Notes under the pieces: generated by a model
What the model saw: only the letters and a program-made list of their open reading frames with translations
What the model was told of the DNA's origin: nothing
The model's database searches: none
Program-made: the position numbers and the translations under genes
Source: JAIQGF01 sp051006995
GTDB taxonomy: Bacteria > Acidobacteriota > Terriglobia > Terriglobales > Acidobacteriaceae
Assembly (NCBI GenBank): GCA_051006995.1
Contig: JBPCSQ010000020.1
Location: 62,001-126,000, forward strand
Length of the DNA: 64,000 nucleotides
Reading direction: 5' to 3'
Part shown: positions 16,252 through 24,342 of the stretch, piece after piece
Numbering within the stretch: position 1 is the first letter of the stretch
Layout of the letters: each line of letters begins with the position of its first letter

Positions 16252-16264
16252 TCAGGTGGGGGAC

Positions 16265-16270
16265 ATTATA
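16265..16270 (-). promoter_or_regulatory. candidate -10 element of the kinase gene
   Basis: The minus strand reads TATAAT followed by 13 bases and the kinase ATG. It lies between the kinase start and the Gfo/Idh/MocA stop, so the kinase may have its own promoter with a leader of about 6 nt. No good -35 is seen. Confidence 0.35.
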
Positions 16271-16276
16271 ACCAGT

Positions 16277-17404
16277 TTAAGGCCGGGCGCTGCGCAGGTT
16301 CACCACCTGGGCGTGCGCCTCGATGGCCGACTGGATATCGAGGGCGGCGGCCAGGGCGCGGCGGCCGTCGTCGAGTGAGACCACGGGCACAATCAGGCGG
16401 CGCACAGCTTCAAGAAAGGACTCGATCTCCGCCTTGAGCGGCTCCTCCTGCTCGACCGGCGGCTTGTGGATGAGGAACTGCGGCGGAATTTCGGCTGATG
16501 GACGCGCCGGCGTGGCCGCGTGGCGCTCACGGGCCTCGAGCTCGCGCATCGCTTGGGCAAAATTGAAGACGCCGGTGCGGATGTCGCGAGCCTCGGCGCG
16601 GGCAGCGGCCGCTTCCTGGAATTGCGGGTCCACGCTGATCACCAGCACGTCTTGCCGCGAATAATCAATCGAGATGTACTGGCGCGGCTGGAAAAAGCGC
16701 ACCTTGCGCACGCGCTCGGTACTGACGCGGCTGGCGGTGAAGTTGGCCACGCACCCGGACTCGAATTCCAGGCGCACGTTGGCGATGTCCACTTTGCCGG
16801 ACAGGATGGGGAGCCCAACGGCGCGCACTTCTTTAATGGGTGAATGGACGAAGCTGAGCACGATATCGAGGTCGTGGATCATCAGGTCCAGCACCACGTC
16901 TACATCGAGGGCGCGCGGACCGAACGGGCTGAGCCGGTGGACCTCGAAAAACATCGGCTCGGTAATCAGGGGCAAAGCGGCGCGCACCGCCGGATTGAAG
17001 CGCTCCAGGTGTCCGACTTGCGCGACGCGGCGCGAATCCCCGGCGGCCCGGATGATGGCGTCGGCATCGGCCAGCGCCGGCGCCAGCGGCTTTTCGATGA
17101 GCACATCCACGCCGGCCTCCAGCAGTTCGCGAGCGACCGCGGCGTGATGCACGGTCGGCACCGCCACCGACGCGGCATCAACGCTGGTGTTGTCCAGCAT
17201 CTCGCGCACCGAGCGGAAGGCGCGCGCACCGAAGAGTCCGGCGACGGCGTCGGCGCGCAGAGGGTCGGTGTCCACCACGGCGACGAGTTGCAGTCCGCGC
17301 CCTTCCTTCTGCAATTCGTGATAGACGCGCGCATGGTTGCGCCCGAAGGCTCCGGCGCCGACGACGGCAATGGAGACTTGCGAGTTGTCGGACTTGACAG
17401 TCAT
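16277..17404 (-). CDS. Gfo/Idh/MocA family oxidoreductase
   Basis: The product is 375 aa from the ATG at 17404; a GTG 18 bases upstream is in frame but gives a non-conserved leader. The N-terminal Rossmann fold shows VAVVGAGAFGRNHARVY-like sequence (SIAVVGAGAFGRNHARVYHE) for NAD(P). Next come the family motif VLIEKPLAPALADADAIIRA with the EKP triad and the C-terminal alpha/beta domain. An insertion rich in Ala/Arg near 270-320 precedes the end. Proximity to lpxI raises the possibility of a GnnA-like UDP-GlcNAc 3-dehydrogenase in lipid A synthesis, but no GnnB aminotransferase or lpxA is here, so this is only a hypothesis. Substrate unknown. Confidence 0.85.
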   Translation of the reverse strand: MTVKSDNSQVSIAVVGAGAFGRNHARVYHELQKEGRGLQLVAVVDTDPLRADAVAGLFGARAFRSVREMLDNTSVDAASVAVPTVHHAAVARELLEAGVDVLIEKPLAPALADADAIIRAAGDSRRVAQVGHLERFNPAVRAALPLITEPMFFEVHRLSPFGPRALDVDVVLDLMIHDLDIVLSFVHSPIKEVRAVGLPILSGKVDIANVRLEFESGCVANFTASRVSTERVRKVRFFQPRQYISIDYSRQDVLVISVDPQFQEAAAARAEARDIRTGVFNFAQAMRELEARERHAATPARPSAEIPPQFLIHKPPVEQEEPLKAEIESFLEAVRRLIVPVVSLDDGRRALAAALDIQSAIEAHAQVVNLRSARP

Positions 17405-17419
17405 GGTCTTGTTGTACCC

Positions 17420-17444
17420 CACCCAAGCAAAACCGGCTTGGGTG
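17420..17444. repeat. CCCACCCAAGC hairpin repeat
   Basis: CACCCAAGC (17420-17428) and GCTTGGGTG (17436-17444) are perfect 9-bp arms with a 7-base loop, between DinB and the oxidoreductase. Same family as 13511-13548. Confidence 0.65.
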
Positions 17445-17460
17445 AGCCATTCCCGGGAAG

Positions 17461-17928
17461 TTATTTCGCGGCCGCAGCCTTCTTCAGCAATGCCATCTGC
17501 CCGGCATGATACAGGTGGTGCTGCACCAGGCCGTGCAGCATGAAATAGAAATCGTAGGGCTTGCCGGGCGTCGGCAGGCGGAGCGCGTCATCCGTCATGG
17601 AGTTGAGTTTGGCCAACAGAGCGCGCTGGGCGTTTTGGAAATCCTCAATGGCAGCGCTCCATCCGGCGGCGCCACCGTCGACTGGGGGAAAATTCTCGGC
17701 CGGGGTGGGCTGGACGGTCTCGCCTGCCAGGCGGCGCAGCACGACTCGCGTCCACACGGTCATGTGGAGCAGGAGTTCCCAAACGCTGTGCGCGCCTGCG
17801 ATGGGATGAGCAGCGGCGGTATTGGCGTCCATGCCCTCCAGGATCTCGAGAACGGCGGGACCGTGCCAAGCCTCGCCATGAACGGCATGGCGAATCTGAT
17901 CGGCGATGCGGGCGAGTTCGTTGGACAT
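17461..17928 (-). CDS. DinB family protein
   Basis: The product is 155 aa from the ATG at 17928, which has AGGAG upstream; an in-frame ATG at 17961 would add 11 residues. The four-helix-bundle signature is visible: VWELLLHMTVWTRVVLRRLA contains the first metal-ligand His, and LVQHHLYHAGQMALLKK carries the C-terminal HxxxHxxQ pair. DinB/YfiT-like proteins bind a divalent metal; several are thiol transferases (bacillithiol or mycothiol), others are uncharacterised. The gene may share a transcript with the oxidoreductase downstream. The specific activity is not predictable. Confidence 0.85.
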   Translation of the reverse strand: MSNELARIADQIRHAVHGEAWHGPAVLEILEGMDANTAAAHPIAGAHSVWELLLHMTVWTRVVLRRLAGETVQPTPAENFPPVDGGAAGWSAAIEDFQNAQRALLAKLNSMTDDALRLPTPGKPYDFYFMLHGLVQHHLYHAGQMALLKKAAAAK

Positions 17929-18058
17929 GTGGAATGCTCCTGGTGCAAAAGGCAGATTCATCGCGCGGTAAAGCGCGCCAAGAATTTAGGATCGTATTTA
18001 AAGGTCGGTGCTCCCACCAATCGGCCCCGTCAATCGTGCCCCCGCCTGCGATCGTGCG

Positions 18059-18949
18059 CTAATCGGCGACGACGGCAATTCCCGCTGCGTCGGCGGCGGC
18101 GATGACCGCGCCGCCATCCATCAGCAGGCACTTGCCGGCATCAATCGCCAGGCACGTCGCGCCCGCTTGCCGCATGGTCTCGATGGTTTTGACGCCGACC
18201 ACGGGCACGTCGAAGCGCATGTCCTGATCGGGCTTGGCGACTTTGACGACGACCAGGTTGCGGGCGAGAGTGGGCGTGGCATCTACAACAGGCTCCTCGC
18301 TACGCTCGGAGTGACTCCTGGAGGAAGATGCGTCGCTCTCCAGCATGCTAACCATGATCTGGCCGGCGCGCTCGATGGTCGCATCCGTGCCCTCCATAGA
18401 CTCGACCGCGACGCAGGCCGCGCCGGCAACCACCACGGTCTGGCCAATGTCGTATTGCGCCAAGTGACGCGCGACCCTGCGCCCGTACTCAATGTCGTTG
18501 CGCTCGTGCTGGCTGGGCGCGCGGCGCGTCAGCACGCCGGGCCGCGCCAGCAGCGGTTCCAGCAGCTCGGTGGAATTCATCAGTGTGATCCCTTCGTCGC
18601 CCAGGACTTTGGCTATCGCGCCGATGAGGGAATCGGTGTTGCGTGTGGTCAGCGAGAGCAGAATCTTCGCCAGCCGCCAGTCCGGCCGGATGCTGGAAAA
18701 AATCTGCTTGTGCTTTACCTGTCCGGCCATCACCGCGCGACGCACGCCCTCGCGCTTGAGAATTTCGATCAGCTTGGATAACTCACCCAGCGAGAGCCAG
18801 TGGACCGCAGTGGCGCCATGCTGCTCGACTTCCTCGGACGTCTCCTCGCGGATAGCGGCCACGACCACGTCCAGGCCGCGGGCGCGGGCGGCGTCCAGCA
18901 CCAGCAGGGGAAAGCTGCCGTTGCCCGCGATAAGGCCAATTTTCTCCAT
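18059..18949 (-). CDS. lpxI: UDP-2,3-diacylglucosamine pyrophosphatase LpxI
   Basis: The 296-aa product is the LpxI (DUF1009) enzyme that splits UDP-2,3-diacylglucosamine to lipid X and UMP in lipid A synthesis. The N-terminal domain starts KIGLIAGNGSFPLLVLDAAR. The C-terminal domain keeps VAVESMEGTDATIERAG and LVVVKVAKPDQDMRFDVPVV with the catalytic-region Asp residues, then VGVKTIETM and AIDAGKCLLMD. An in-frame insertion at about residues 203-229 (core SRSHSERSEEPVV) interrupts the usual short loop between these blocks. It is the translation of an interspersed genomic repeat. The domain flanks look intact, so the enzyme is probably active. It confirms an LPS-bearing outer membrane. Confidence 0.93.
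   Translation of the reverse strand: MEKIGLIAGNGSFPLLVLDAARARGLDVVVAAIREETSEEVEQHGATAVHWLSLGELSKLIEILKREGVRRAVMAGQVKHKQIFSSIRPDWRLAKILLSLTTRNTDSLIGAIAKVLGDEGITLMNSTELLEPLLARPGVLTRRAPSQHERNDIEYGRRVARHLAQYDIGQTVVVAGAACVAVESMEGTDATIERAGQIMVSMLESDASSSRSHSERSEEPVVDATPTLARNLVVVKVAKPDQDMRFDVPVVGVKTIETMRQAGATCLAIDAGKCLLMDGGAVIAAADAAGIAVVAD
18291..18315. repeat. interspersed CCTCGCTRCGCTCGGARTGAC repeat inside lpxI
   Basis: GGCTCCTCGCTACGCTCGGA followed by GTGAC matches the intergenic copies at 40465-40492 and 39819-39846. Here it lies in frame in lpxI and encodes SHSERSEE. Confidence 0.8.
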
Positions 18950-18950
18950 A

Positions 18951-19123
18951 GCTTCTAGCTCTTAGCTCTTAGCATTTAGCTCTTAGCCAAACCGGTTTCG
19001 CGTACGACCGGAGTTGGCGGTGGCAATCGAGACCGAGTTGAGTTCGGAGAATCAGTGTAGCTTGCGATGGGTTTCTGGTTACGATTCATGAAGCTAAGAG
19101 CTAAAGGCTAAAAGCTAAGAGCT
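18951..19123. repeat. long inverted repeat of the word TAGCTCTTAGC
   Basis: The left arm (18951-18988) is tandem TAGCTCTTAGCTCTTAGC with an ATTTAGC variant. The right arm (19090-19123) is tandem GCTAAGAGCTAAAGGCTAAA, the reverse complement. The arms are about 35 bases each and enclose about 100 bases. It fills the gap between the divergent lpxI and metallophosphoesterase genes, where both promoters should be. Confidence 0.8.
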
Positions 19124-19221
19124 GTTCTGAAAACAGTGTACCTCCGGGCCACGCGCAGCAAGAACTCCGCTTCTAATCCAGCAAACGGCAGAGCGCCAGC
19201 CGGCCGTTTGGGGCCCTTTAC

Positions 19222-20085
19222 GTGAATCATCTCGATCCCTGGTTTCTCCTACGCAATTCCCTGACTTTCGTCACCGGCGTCGCGGCCGGCCTGACCGGCT
19301 ACTCCAGTCTGCTGCAAACGCATACTGTCGCCACCGAGAGCGTGCGCTTCGATCTGGCGCGCCTGGGCGCCGGACTCGACGGCTTCCGCATCGCCCAAAT
19401 CAGCGATCTGCATTACGGGCCGTATACGGGCGAGCGCGAAATTCGTGCCGCCATGGACGCGGCCCACGCCGCCGAGCCTGACATCATCGTGCTGACCGGC
19501 GATTTCGTCACCGCGACCTGGCTGTTTCACTACGGGCATCGCTCTCCCGCGGCAATGGCGCCGTGCGCCGAGTTGCTGAGCGAGATCCATTGTCCCGGCG
19601 GCGTCTACGCCATTCTTGGCAACCATGACTGGGGCGTCGGCGCGGAGACTGTCGCTGGATACCTGCGAGAGGCCGGAATCCGCGTGCTGCGCAATGAGGC
19701 GATCCCCATCGAGCGCGGAGGAGCGCGCCTGTGGCTGGCCGGAACCGATGATGCGCTATTCCGTGCCGCCGACCTCGACCGCGCGCTGGCCGGAATTCCT
19801 GCCGGCGAGCCGGTCATCCTGCTGGCTCACGAGCCGGATTTCGCCGACCAAGCGGCGCGCTACCCGGTGGACATCCAGCTTTCCGGCCATGCCCACGGCG
19901 GGCAAATCGTGATTCCCGGCGTTCCGGGATATCTGCCGCCGCTGGGGCGGAAGTATCCACGCGGGCTTTATCGCATTGGAAATTTGCGCTTGTATTCGAA
20001 TCGCGGGATCGGCGTCTCGGGCGCGCCTGTCCGCTTTGGCGCGACGCCGGAAGTGACGGTGGTGGAATTAGCCGCTAGCCGCTAG
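19222..20085 (+). CDS. calcineurin-like metallophosphoesterase, membrane-associated
   Basis: The 287-aa product has one N-terminal hydrophobic segment (SLTFVTGVAAGLTGYSSLL) and the full dimetal phosphoesterase motif series: QISDLHYG, VLTGDF, LGNHDW, the single His in LLAHEPDF, and SGHAHGGQ. The layout resembles YkuE/YpbG-type enzymes, which act on lipid-linked or cyclic nucleotide phosphates, and LpxG/LpxH relatives. LpxI is encoded divergently next door, so an LpxH role would be redundant. No Shine-Dalgarno is obvious at the ATG. The last residues (AASR) and the stop TAG come from the GCCGCTAGCCGCTAG repeat that begins at 20071. Confidence 0.88.
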   Translation: MNHLDPWFLLRNSLTFVTGVAAGLTGYSSLLQTHTVATESVRFDLARLGAGLDGFRIAQISDLHYGPYTGEREIRAAMDAAHAAEPDIIVLTGDFVTATWLFHYGHRSPAAMAPCAELLSEIHCPGGVYAILGNHDWGVGAETVAGYLREAGIRVLRNEAIPIERGGARLWLAGTDDALFRAADLDRALAGIPAGEPVILLAHEPDFADQAARYPVDIQLSGHAHGGQIVIPGVPGYLPPLGRKYPRGLYRIGNLRLYSNRGIGVSGAPVRFGATPEVTVVELAASR

Positions 20086-20160
20086 TCCCTAGTTGCTAGT
20101 ACAGAGGTCCGACATTCGGCGAACATTATTGGTTGTCGCCACTAGGGGACCAGCAACTCG
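20071..20160. repeat. CCGCTAG/GTTGCTAGT word repeat across a stop codon
   Basis: GCCGCTAGCCGCTAGTCCCT then AGTTGCTAGTAC is a tandem of CTAG-containing words (20071-20102). A partial inverted counterpart, CACTAGGGGACCAGCAACTC, lies at 20140-20159. The first word supplies the last codons and stop of the phosphoesterase. Confidence 0.65.
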
Positions 20161-20166
20161 CGCTGG

Positions 20167-21576
20167 TCACTCTTTCACCGTCTCCTTGTCGGGACGCGCC
20201 ATGCCGAGCATGAGTTGGAACAGCAGCAGGTAGCGCTTCAGGTTGCTGGTCATCAGGAAGTTTTCTTTGGCGTGCTCGTGCCCGTTGCGCCCCAACTGCG
20301 CCGCGTATTCAGGATGCGTCAGCAAGTAGCGGATCTGGTAGGCGCAACCTTCCACGGAATGCACCAAGACTCCGGTCAGCTTGTGGATCACCTGCGTGGG
20401 AATGCCGCCCACGGCGCCAGCGATGACCGGCTTGTTCTTCCACAGCCCCTCGGTCACGGTCAGGCCAAACCCTTCCTTGATGGATTTCTGCACCAGGATA
20501 GTCGAGATGCGCTGCAGCGCGTTGATCTCCAGCGCTGACCACGGCGGCAAATTCAGGACGATGATGTCGGGATCCTCGCCGGCCTCATCCATCACTTCCT
20601 GGAGCACCGCGGCGCCCTCGGGATCGTCGGTGGCGCCGCCGCCAGCCAGCACTAACTGGCAGTCCACATACTTCTTGGCCAGCTTGTAAGCCTGGATTAC
20701 GCCCACCGGATCTTTCAAGCGGTCGAATCGCGAAATCTGGGTCACGATAGGGCGCGAGCGATCAATGCCGAAATCGTCGGCCACTTTGGCGAGGAACGAT
20801 TCCTCGAGATCCTTGTTCTTCTCGGAAAGCGGATCAATGGCCGGATAGATCAGGTACTGGGGAATCGAGAGCTGCCGCGAAAATGCCGGCGCGGAGAAAA
20901 TGGCCGCGTCATACTGCTCCACCAGCGGGCGCAGGAAGCCCCAGACGTCGGGATGAGGATTGCTGACGTCAATATGACAACGCCACACCCAGCGCCCGCG
21001 GTTGCGAGCCCGCGAGCGGATCAGTCCCGCCGGCTGCGGATCGTGAATGACGAATAAATCTTCGCCGAACTCCATGCGCTGGCGGTTCTGCTCGTTGTAG
21101 AGCATGAAAATATCTTTCGCGTTCTGGGTGAGCGCGTATTCGCCGCCGTGGAGCGCGTTGTGAAACCCCTTGGTGACTTCGAAAAAATCGTTGCCGCCGG
21201 TGATGACCTCCCACCTGGTGACGACTTCCAACTCATTGAGCAGCGGGATCAGGCGGTTCAGGATTTCGGCAACGCCGCCGCCCACGGCGGTGGAGTTGAC
21301 CATCTTGACGGTCTTACCGCGGAGCTGGCGCGCGAGGAATCGCAACTCCTCCAGTTCGGCGCGGCCGATGATCGACTCGTAGTCGGCCAGCCGCGGCGGA
21401 GGCGGCGGCGCCGGTGGGGTTTCCGAGATACGCGGCTTGCGCCGGCGCTCTGGCGGCGCCGTTACCGGCGGCGCCTCTATGACCTTGGCCTGCTCCTTCT
21501 CGCGAGGATTTTCCGCGATTACGGCTTCCTTGGTTTTATTGCGGTCACTCATCACTTCGTCGTCTCCGGGGGTCAT
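20167..21576 (-). CDS. treT: TreT-like GT4 glycosyltransferase (trehalose synthase type)
   Basis: The 469-aa product has a charged, Pro-rich N-terminal extension (about 1-65) and then a GT-B fold. KMVNSTAVGGGVAEILNRLI (about 92-111) is the signature of trehalose glycosyltransferring synthases, which join NDP-glucose and glucose. IVTQISRFDRLKDPVGVIQA and the KEGFGLTVTEGLWKNKPVIA donor-site segment with the E-x7-E pair are typical of GT4. It overlaps the DUF5752 gene by 4 bases (ATGA), so the two are coupled. Trehalose would serve as osmoprotectant or desiccation protectant. Other GT4 enzymes of this clade include trehalose phosphorylase; assignment is by motif only. Confidence 0.82.
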   Translation of the reverse strand: MTPGDDEVMSDRNKTKEAVIAENPREKEQAKVIEAPPVTAPPERRRKPRISETPPAPPPPPRLADYESIIGRAELEELRFLARQLRGKTVKMVNSTAVGGGVAEILNRLIPLLNELEVVTRWEVITGGNDFFEVTKGFHNALHGGEYALTQNAKDIFMLYNEQNRQRMEFGEDLFVIHDPQPAGLIRSRARNRGRWVWRCHIDVSNPHPDVWGFLRPLVEQYDAAIFSAPAFSRQLSIPQYLIYPAIDPLSEKNKDLEESFLAKVADDFGIDRSRPIVTQISRFDRLKDPVGVIQAYKLAKKYVDCQLVLAGGGATDDPEGAAVLQEVMDEAGEDPDIIVLNLPPWSALEINALQRISTILVQKSIKEGFGLTVTEGLWKNKPVIAGAVGGIPTQVIHKLTGVLVHSVEGCAYQIRYLLTHPEYAAQLGRNGHEHAKENFLMTSNLKRYLLLFQLMLGMARPDKETVKE

Positions 21577-22277
21577 CGAGAGGTCACGCTGCCCAATTGG
21601 GCGGCGCGTTCCAAGATGCGCAGGATCTGGTCACGCACGTCGTTCAGCGTGGAGGTGTAGATATCAATGCGGTTCAGGCGATCGGCGACCACGCCCATCT
21701 CCATTTCCTCTTCCAGCCAGACGGAGAAATCGTTGGAGTTCAACTTCAGGCGCAGCCGGGCCTCGATGAAATGATAGTGGACGCTGTGAATGCTCACCTT
21801 CTTCAGAGAGTCGGTAAACTCGCGCAGGTTGCGCGCCACGAAGGGCGTCGGGATCACCACCGTGTCGGAGGCGCAGAAGTAGAACGGCTCCAGCGCGGCC
21901 CGGTCGCGCGCGCGGGGGTTGCGTTTCAGGTAGTCGTCCAGGATGTCAACGATGCGCTGGCGCAAGTCGGGAATGCTGGTGTACTCGCGCACGTCGATGG
22001 AGGCCAGGCGCTCGGCCAGCCCAACCTCGTTACAGGCCGCGAACGCCCAGTGCGCGAAGTCGTTGGAAAATCCCTCGCGGATGAAATGGTGCTCCTGCAG
22101 CGTCTGGAAGGTGTGTTGAAAGATGGAATCGTTGGGACAGGTGCGGAGCGCGGTCAGCAACTCGGTCAAATTGGTGGCGCGTTCGCGCCCGATACGCAGC
22201 AGGTGGGCCGCAGAGTTGAAGAAGAACGGAGAGCGCGCCCAGCGGTCCACGCCGGTCGGCGCCTGCATGGTTGCCAT
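21573..22277 (-). CDS. DUF5752 family protein
   Basis: The 234-aa soluble protein has no signal or helix. It opens with PFFFNSAAHLLRIGRERATN and contains HHFIREGFSNDFAHWAFAAC and SIHSVHYHFIEARLRLKLNS, features I associate with the DUF5752 family often found beside trehalose-synthase genes. It is translated just before the TreT-like gene, with a 4-base overlap. The first half is helical and rich in His and Phe; the second half ends in a coiled-coil-like IDIYTSTLNDVRDQILRILE. It may be a regulatory or accessory partner of the glycosyltransferase. The activity is unknown. Confidence 0.72.
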   Translation of the reverse strand: MATMQAPTGVDRWARSPFFFNSAAHLLRIGRERATNLTELLTALRTCPNDSIFQHTFQTLQEHHFIREGFSNDFAHWAFAACNEVGLAERLASIDVREYTSIPDLRQRIVDILDDYLKRNPRARDRAALEPFYFCASDTVVIPTPFVARNLREFTDSLKKVSIHSVHYHFIEARLRLKLNSNDFSVWLEEEMEMGVVADRLNRIDIYTSTLNDVRDQILRILERAAQLGSVTSR

Positions 22278-22411
22278 AACGTGGTCCTCCTCAGCCCGGG
22301 GCCTCCGGGGAAGACGGATGGAACGGTGAAAGTACTTAGGATGCCGGCTGACGCGCGGGTTGTTGTTTCACGATTCGAAGCTTTGGGATATTGGCTATCT
22401 GCCGCCGTTGG

Positions 22412-22777
22412 TTAATCTTGCTTGTCCGACCGCCTGGTTACGGCCGGCCCTCGCAGCGGCAGCAGCAGCCACGACACCGTTACCCCGGTGAGCAGCATCC
22501 AGGCCACCGCGCCGCGCGCGGCTTCATCGTGCACACGCAGGCTGCCGAGCGGTTCGTACATGCAGCGGGCAAACACGCCGGCTGCGATGACCGAACCCAA
22601 GACTCCCACCGTGCGCCCAAAAATGCAGCCCAGCAGCAACACGATTCCCAGGAATGCGAATGGAACGATCATGCGGGCTTGCCGGTCCCACGGAACCAGC
22701 GTGGTCGCCCAGGCTGCCGAGGCACACAGCAAAAGGGCCACAGCGGGCCCGATCCGGGTTGCGGCAAGAAACTTCAT
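22412..22777 (-). CDS. small multi-pass membrane protein
   Basis: The 121-aa product has about four hydrophobic segments (about 5-25, 35-55, 57-71, 90-108), such as MIVPFAFLGIVLLLGCIFG, and a polar C-terminus (TRRSDKQD). I recognise no family. It lies between the DUF5752 gene and the divergent antiporter, with no strong ribosome site before the ATG at 22777. Coding is supported by the clean hydrophobic pattern and the lack of a better frame on the other strand. Confidence 0.55.
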   Translation of the reverse strand: MKFLAATRIGPAVALLLCASAAWATTLVPWDRQARMIVPFAFLGIVLLLGCIFGRTVGVLGSVIAAGVFARCMYEPLGSLRVHDEAARGAVAWMLLTGVTVSWLLLPLRGPAVTRRSDKQD

Positions 22778-23011
22778 CCATCAAGCAAGATGCCATAAAT
22801 GCCGTGTGACGCCGCAAAATTCGAGAGCTGGCCAGCTGGTCTCGTTGCCACAAATCCAGCAGCTACTCTCGATTTTTCTGGCCACGGCGCAGTCCCATGC
22901 GATAGAAAAATCCGGGCTCCCCGTTTATCCCTGTTGCGCTGCTCCGGCAGCACCGGCTCTCGCGCATTGGTCCCGGCATCTAGCTAAAGGCTGCCACTTC
23001 CGCAAGCACCC

Positions 23012-24223
23012 ATGCCCCAGCACGCCGATACTTTCCTGCTGGAACTGTTCGCCATCTTTGTGTGGGCGAAGGCATTTGCCGAGCTCTTCGAGCAGTTGTC
23101 CATCCCCGCCGTTCTGGGCGAAATCCTGGCGGGAGTGCTCCTCGGGCCGCACTTAGCTGGACTGATCACGCCGAGCGAGTCGGTCGGCTCGATGGCCGAG
23201 ATCGGCGCTATTTTCCTGCTCTTCACCGTGGGCCTGGAAACCCGGCCGGGCGACCTGATCAAGGTCGGACGCCAATCCTTGCGCGTTGCCGTGGCCGGCG
23301 TCGCCGTCCCGTTCCTTCTCGGATTTACCTACCTGCACCTGCGCGGCGGGCCGGTCCATGAATCGGTATTTGTCGGGGCCGCGATGGTCGCCACCAGCGT
23401 GGGCATCACGGCGCGCGTGCTGAACGACATTCACGCGCTGAACACGCGCGAGGCCAAGGTCATCCTGGGCGCGGCTGTATTCGACGACATTCTTGGCATG
23501 ATCGTGCTCACCGTCGTTGCCGGCCTCGCCACCGGCGGATCCATTCGCTGGATCCACATGCTGGTGCTGGTAGTGGAAGCCGTCGGCTTTGCCGTGTTCA
23601 TGATCTTTATCGGACCGAGGGTCGTCGGCCGTATGCGCCGCGGGCTGCAGCGCATGTCCACCCACGATGCGCCGCTGATCCTAGCCCTCGCCATCTGCCT
23701 TGGTCTGTCTGTAGCCGCCACCAAGATCGGCATGGCCGCCATTATCGGCGCGTTCTTCGCCGGGCTGGCCTTCGCCGACTACGCCCCCGAGTGGAACCTT
23801 CAGCCCCGCGCCCACGCCATCAATGAATTTCTCGCGCCTTTCTTCTTCTTTGTGATGGGCGCGCGGCTCGATGTTCACCTGTTTACCGGCTCGGTATGGA
23901 AGACGGCCATCGTCATTTCGCTGCTGGCCATCGTCTCCAAGGTGCTGGGCTGCGGCTTGCCGATGCTGGGCGAAGGCGCGTCCACGGCTCTGAAGGTTGG
24001 GGTCGGCATGATGCCGCGCGGCGAAGTGGCGCTCATTGTGGCCCTCATCGGATTGCAGATGCAGGCCATCTCTCAGCAATCCTATGCCGTGGTCATCTTC
24101 ATGGCCGGTGTCACCACGCTGCTGGCGCCCCCACTTTTGCGTTATCTGTTTCGCGGCGCCGGGCCGCAAGGAGGCCCGCCTTCAGAAGTGGAAGAGGAAT
24201 TTCGCGAGAGCCGGCTGGGGTAG
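23012..24223 (+). CDS. CPA2-type cation/proton antiporter
   Basis: The 403-aa polytopic protein (about 12-13 helices) shows the Na+/H+ exchanger fold: AVLGEILAGVLLGPHLAGLI near 33-52, IGAIFLLFTVGLETRPGDLI, GAAMVATSVGITARVLNDIH, and AAVFDDILGMIVLTVVAGLA with the paired Asp (DD) that binds the cation. It lacks the TrkA/RCK domain of KefB/KefC, so it is a short single-domain member exchanging Na+ or K+ for H+. ATG at 23012. The 234-base upstream gap contains a perfect palindrome AGCTGGCCAGCT (22826-22837), but no recognisable riboswitch. Confidence 0.9.
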   Translation: MPQHADTFLLELFAIFVWAKAFAELFEQLSIPAVLGEILAGVLLGPHLAGLITPSESVGSMAEIGAIFLLFTVGLETRPGDLIKVGRQSLRVAVAGVAVPFLLGFTYLHLRGGPVHESVFVGAAMVATSVGITARVLNDIHALNTREAKVILGAAVFDDILGMIVLTVVAGLATGGSIRWIHMLVLVVEAVGFAVFMIFIGPRVVGRMRRGLQRMSTHDAPLILALAICLGLSVAATKIGMAAIIGAFFAGLAFADYAPEWNLQPRAHAINEFLAPFFFFVMGARLDVHLFTGSVWKTAIVISLLAIVSKVLGCGLPMLGEGASTALKVGVGMMPRGEVALIVALIGLQMQAISQQSYAVVIFMAGVTTLLAPPLLRYLFRGAGPQGGPPSEVEEEFRESRLG

Positions 24224-24226
24224 CGA

Positions 24227-24308
24227 CACGGCGCAAGGCTCAAGGCACACGGCTCAAGACAGAAGACACTCGTCGCTCGCACGCCTCGCGCCTTAAGCCT
24301 TGAGCCTT
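24227..24308. repeat. CAAGGCT/AGCCTTG inverted word repeat
   Basis: The left arm GGCGCAAGGCTCAAGGC with the extra word CACGGCTCAAG (24230-24258) and the right arm GCGCCTTAAGCCTTGAGCC (24290-24308) are reverse complements built of AAGGCT words. It fills the gap between the antiporter and the fabG promoter. Confidence 0.75.
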
Positions 24309-24321
24309 GGACCTGTATAAT
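24293..24321 (+). promoter_or_regulatory. candidate promoter of the FabG-like gene
   Basis: TATAAT at 24316-24321, with TTAAGC 17 bases upstream at 24293-24298. The -35 hexamer is part of the preceding word repeat. The transcript would start about 15 bases before the start codon and keep its GGAG ribosome site. Confidence 0.5.
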
Positions 24322-24342
24322 TTGCGTTCCTCCGGAGAGTGC

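Noticed and set aside
22778..23011. possible c-di-AMP or other riboswitch before the antiporter
   Set aside because: None of the ydaO or other class signatures was seen; only a 12-bp palindrome is present.
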